This document shows positions 62,255 through 64,000 of a stretch of DNA of 64,000 nt, piece after piece. The notes under the pieces are model-generated. The model made no database searches, was not told the DNA's origin, and saw nothing but the letters and a program-made list of their open reading frames with translations. Position 1 is the first letter of the stretch, and every line of letters begins with the position of its first letter. Made by a program: the position numbers and the translations under genes. Source of the DNA: Neobacillus jeddahensis (GTDB lineage Bacteria; Bacillota; Bacilli; Bacillales; Cytobacillaceae). The stretch lies in assembly GCF_000612625.1 (NCBI RefSeq), contig NZ_CCAS010000013.1, positions 1-64,000 of the forward strand, written 5' to 3'.

Positions 62255-64000
62255 TTATGTCCTTTTTTTTGAAATTAACAACGTGATTTGGGCCATAATA
62301 ATTGGCAATGATGATTTTCTTCTATACGCCAAATACCGAGATTCCCAAATATTTGTATATTGTTCTTTAAACTTCCTCAATCCCTGGAAGTGGTAGATAA
62401 AGTGACCGTGCAAGAAAATTTGCGCAGCTATTTTCTCGCTTAAAAAGGAAAAACGAGAAAGTCCAACATTAGCAAGTGGGGCCATACCCATATTAAAGCG
62501 TTCATAGCCCTTTTCCTTTGCCCAATCCATTAATGAAAGGAAAAGAAAATCAATGGTACCCATAGGGGAATCTGGTCTCACTCTCATTAGATCGACAGAA
62601 ATAGTTTGAAAATGATTATGTACATCCATAATGCTCATAAAACCAATTATTTGCTCGCCACTATCTCTTACCAAAGCAATTGGGGCCTTATTTAAATAAT
62701 GTTCATCGAAGAAACCCAGCGAAAAGCCCTTCTCTTTTCGTCCTTGAAGCCATGCACTTGAAACTTCTCTTAGCTCCCCAAATATCTCATTTGAAAATGG
62801 TGGTTCTATTAATTCAAACCTGAATTTTTCACGATCAAATTTAGTATTAATCTCCCTCAAATTCTTCATATCGTTTCCATCCAGTGAAAAATGACTAAGA
62901 TCGACAAATGCCTCTTCTCCTAATTTAAAAAAAGCAAACCCATGTCCATGTAAATATGGCAGCATTTCATCGCTAACTTGATAAAAAACAAGTGTAAAGC
63001 CATATAAATCCGCTATTTCTTGAAATTCCTCAATCGAGGATGATAAATCTTTTTCTTCTCCAATCGGATCACCGAGGATGACTAATTTATCCGCATATTT
63101 TTGAAATGTGATCAAAACATTTTTCTTGTTATTCCAAAAAATATATTTATCATGCAAGAAAATAAGATGCGAGAGCATTTTTCCTTTATACGCCGATAAA
63201 TGCCCGATAATTTCTTGCTCTTGGTCAATAGAATTCACAAATTTCCATTTTTTAGGAATACTGATTATATAACCAATAAAAAGGATAGTTAAGGCAATCA
63301 TTAAGCCAATGAATGCACTGGTAAACAAATCTCGATAATCGACAATGACATAAGGTAAAAATTTTTGAGGCAAGGCGATTTTTGAGATTGGTAAATTTAA
63401 ATAGCCAATTAAAATATACATGGATGTAATAATAAGAATGATAGTCACATCGAATACTGTTTTTCCCCATGTCAAGACATAGCTCTCTCGATAAAATTGA
63501 CCTTTTGACGTTCTAAGTAGCAGAGCGACAATAATAAGAAAAATGGCCTCTTCATAATCGATTCCTTTAAATATAGAAAATAATGCTGCAAGGATTAGCG
63601 CTAGCATTGTCAAATCATATGTTCTTTTTACACTATATTCAATACCTCGTGATAAACCTAGTAACAAGAAACCTGCGGCAACAGAGAGTTGATGGGAAAC
63701 ATTAATAATTGGAAATGATAATAATTCCTGTGCAATCCTAAGTCTTGACATGATTCCGGGAACACTGGCAGAGAGCAAAAGGATTAACCCTGATAGAAAA
63801 ACAAGCATAGTTAATATGATATGACTCATTCCCTGTAAAATTGCTTTAGGTAAGTGGTTCCAGGATTTGTTCCATCTTTCCCAGTATAGCCTTACAAAAA
63901 AGACTAAGCTAATGACAAAAGGAATGAAATAATAACCGATTCGGTAAAACAAAAGCAAAACAAGAACTTTCTCTTCGGGTATTTGTAAATCCTGCATCCC
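62255..64000 (-). CDS. mprF: Phosphatidylglycerol lysyltransferase MprF, 3' part
   Basis: At least 581 residues; the frame remains open to the edge of the window, so the 5' end is missing. The visible part has the last flippase segments (IPEEKVLVLLLFYRIGYYFIP), a run of about eight more helices, and the C-terminal DUF2156 domain: GDPIGEEKDL, FMSIMDVHNHFQTISVDLMR, GTIDFLFLSLMDWAKEKGYERFNMGMAPL. MprF adds lysine to phosphatidylglycerol and flips it out, lowering membrane charge. Full-length MprF is about 850 residues. Confidence 0.9.
   Translation of the reverse strand, partial: GMQDLQIPEEKVLVLLLFYRIGYYFIPFVISLVFFVRLYWERWNKSWNHLPKAILQGMSHIILTMLVFLSGLILLLSASVPGIMSRLRIAQELLSFPIINVSHQLSVAAGFLLLGLSRGIEYSVKRTYDLTMLALILAALFSIFKGIDYEEAIFLIIVALLLRTSKGQFYRESYVLTWGKTVFDVTIILIITSMYILIGYLNLPISKIALPQKFLPYVIVDYRDLFTSAFIGLMIALTILFIGYIISIPKKWKFVNSIDQEQEIIGHLSAYKGKMLSHLIFLHDKYIFWNNKKNVLITFQKYADKLVILGDPIGEEKDLSSSIEEFQEIADLYGFTLVFYQVSDEMLPYLHGHGFAFFKLGEEAFVDLSHFSLDGNDMKNLREINTKFDREKFRFELIEPPFSNEIFGELREVSSAWLQGRKEKGFSLGFFDEHYLNKAPIALVRDSGEQIIGFMSIMDVHNHFQTISVDLMRVRPDSPMGTIDFLFLSLMDWAKEKGYERFNMGMAPLANVGLSRFSFLSEKIAAQIFLHGHFIYHFQGLRKFKEQYTNIWESRYLAYRRKSSLPIIMAQITLLISKKRT

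Overview
The window looks like chromosome of an endospore-forming, low-GC member of the Bacillaceae (Bacillus in the broad sense). The reasons are AT-rich sequence, strong AGGAGG-type ribosome sites with frequent TTG and GTG starts, B. subtilis-type families (RacA, SspH, YkuD, YclM, YkpA, YkuS, YhfH, LtaS, MprF), a GerPC-like protein and a lysine riboswitch of Bacillus type. I see no rRNA, tRNA, CRISPR array, phage or intact insertion sequence. The content is ordinary chromosomal backbone with an accessory flavour in places.

Layout. 1-8.5 kb: intergenic repeats, a YitT membrane protein, lysine riboswitch plus lysP, asnS behind a hairpin leader, small genes, a 5'-truncated helD remnant, and yceI behind a consensus promoter with a palindromic operator. 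8.5-15.8 kb: ykuD and a class V aminotransferase; a glycine riboswitch ahead of an ACT-domain protein and a UPF0210 protein; a TetR-controlled membrane-protein group with an operator between -35 and -10. 15.9-29.6 kb: HAD hydrolase, two MerR-type coiled-coil proteins (the second is RacA), acyltransferase, NrnB-like nuclease, the OpuF-type osmolyte ABC transporter next to a BusR-like GntR/RCK_C regulator, paired membrane proteins, aspartokinase III, Nudix hydrolase. 29.7-38.2 kb: an ABC importer (ATPase, permease, lipoprotein), a structured intergenic region, a 1132-residue membrane protein and an HD-domain protein. 38.3-42.6 kb: ltaS, sspH, an acyl-CoA dehydrogenase.

42.6-49.0 kb looks like an oxygen-limitation block. 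It has an MFS transporter fused to a C-terminal PAS domain and narK, both with Fnr-type palindromes about 42 bases upstream of the predicted transcription starts, and a formate dehydrogenase whose in-frame UGA at the active-site position is followed by a SECIS-like hairpin. I read that gene as an intact selenoprotein, not a frameshifted pseudogene. 49-54.6 kb holds a PAS-PAS histidine kinase, small genes (yhfH, a ydjO-like gene with an apparent AUU start, a XapX protein) and a MutS2 paralogue lacking the Smr domain. That paralogue has a long leader with its own promoter, a seven-codon ORF, a 10-bp long-range complementarity and an intrinsic terminator directly before the ribosome site. 55-64 kb: a CidAB/LrgAB pair, an SCO-family protein, the ABC-F protein YkpA, spore-related small genes, an Hsp20 protein, a D,D-carboxypeptidase and the 3' part of mprF, which runs off the right edge.

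The signals most worth following are the selenocysteine formate dehydrogenase, the MutS2-like attenuator, the glycine riboswitch on ACT/UPF0210 genes, the MFS-PAS fusion, and two unassigned structured intergenic elements (33.2-33.5 kb and 38.27-38.39 kb). Family assignments come from recognising sequence motifs by eye; no database search was possible.
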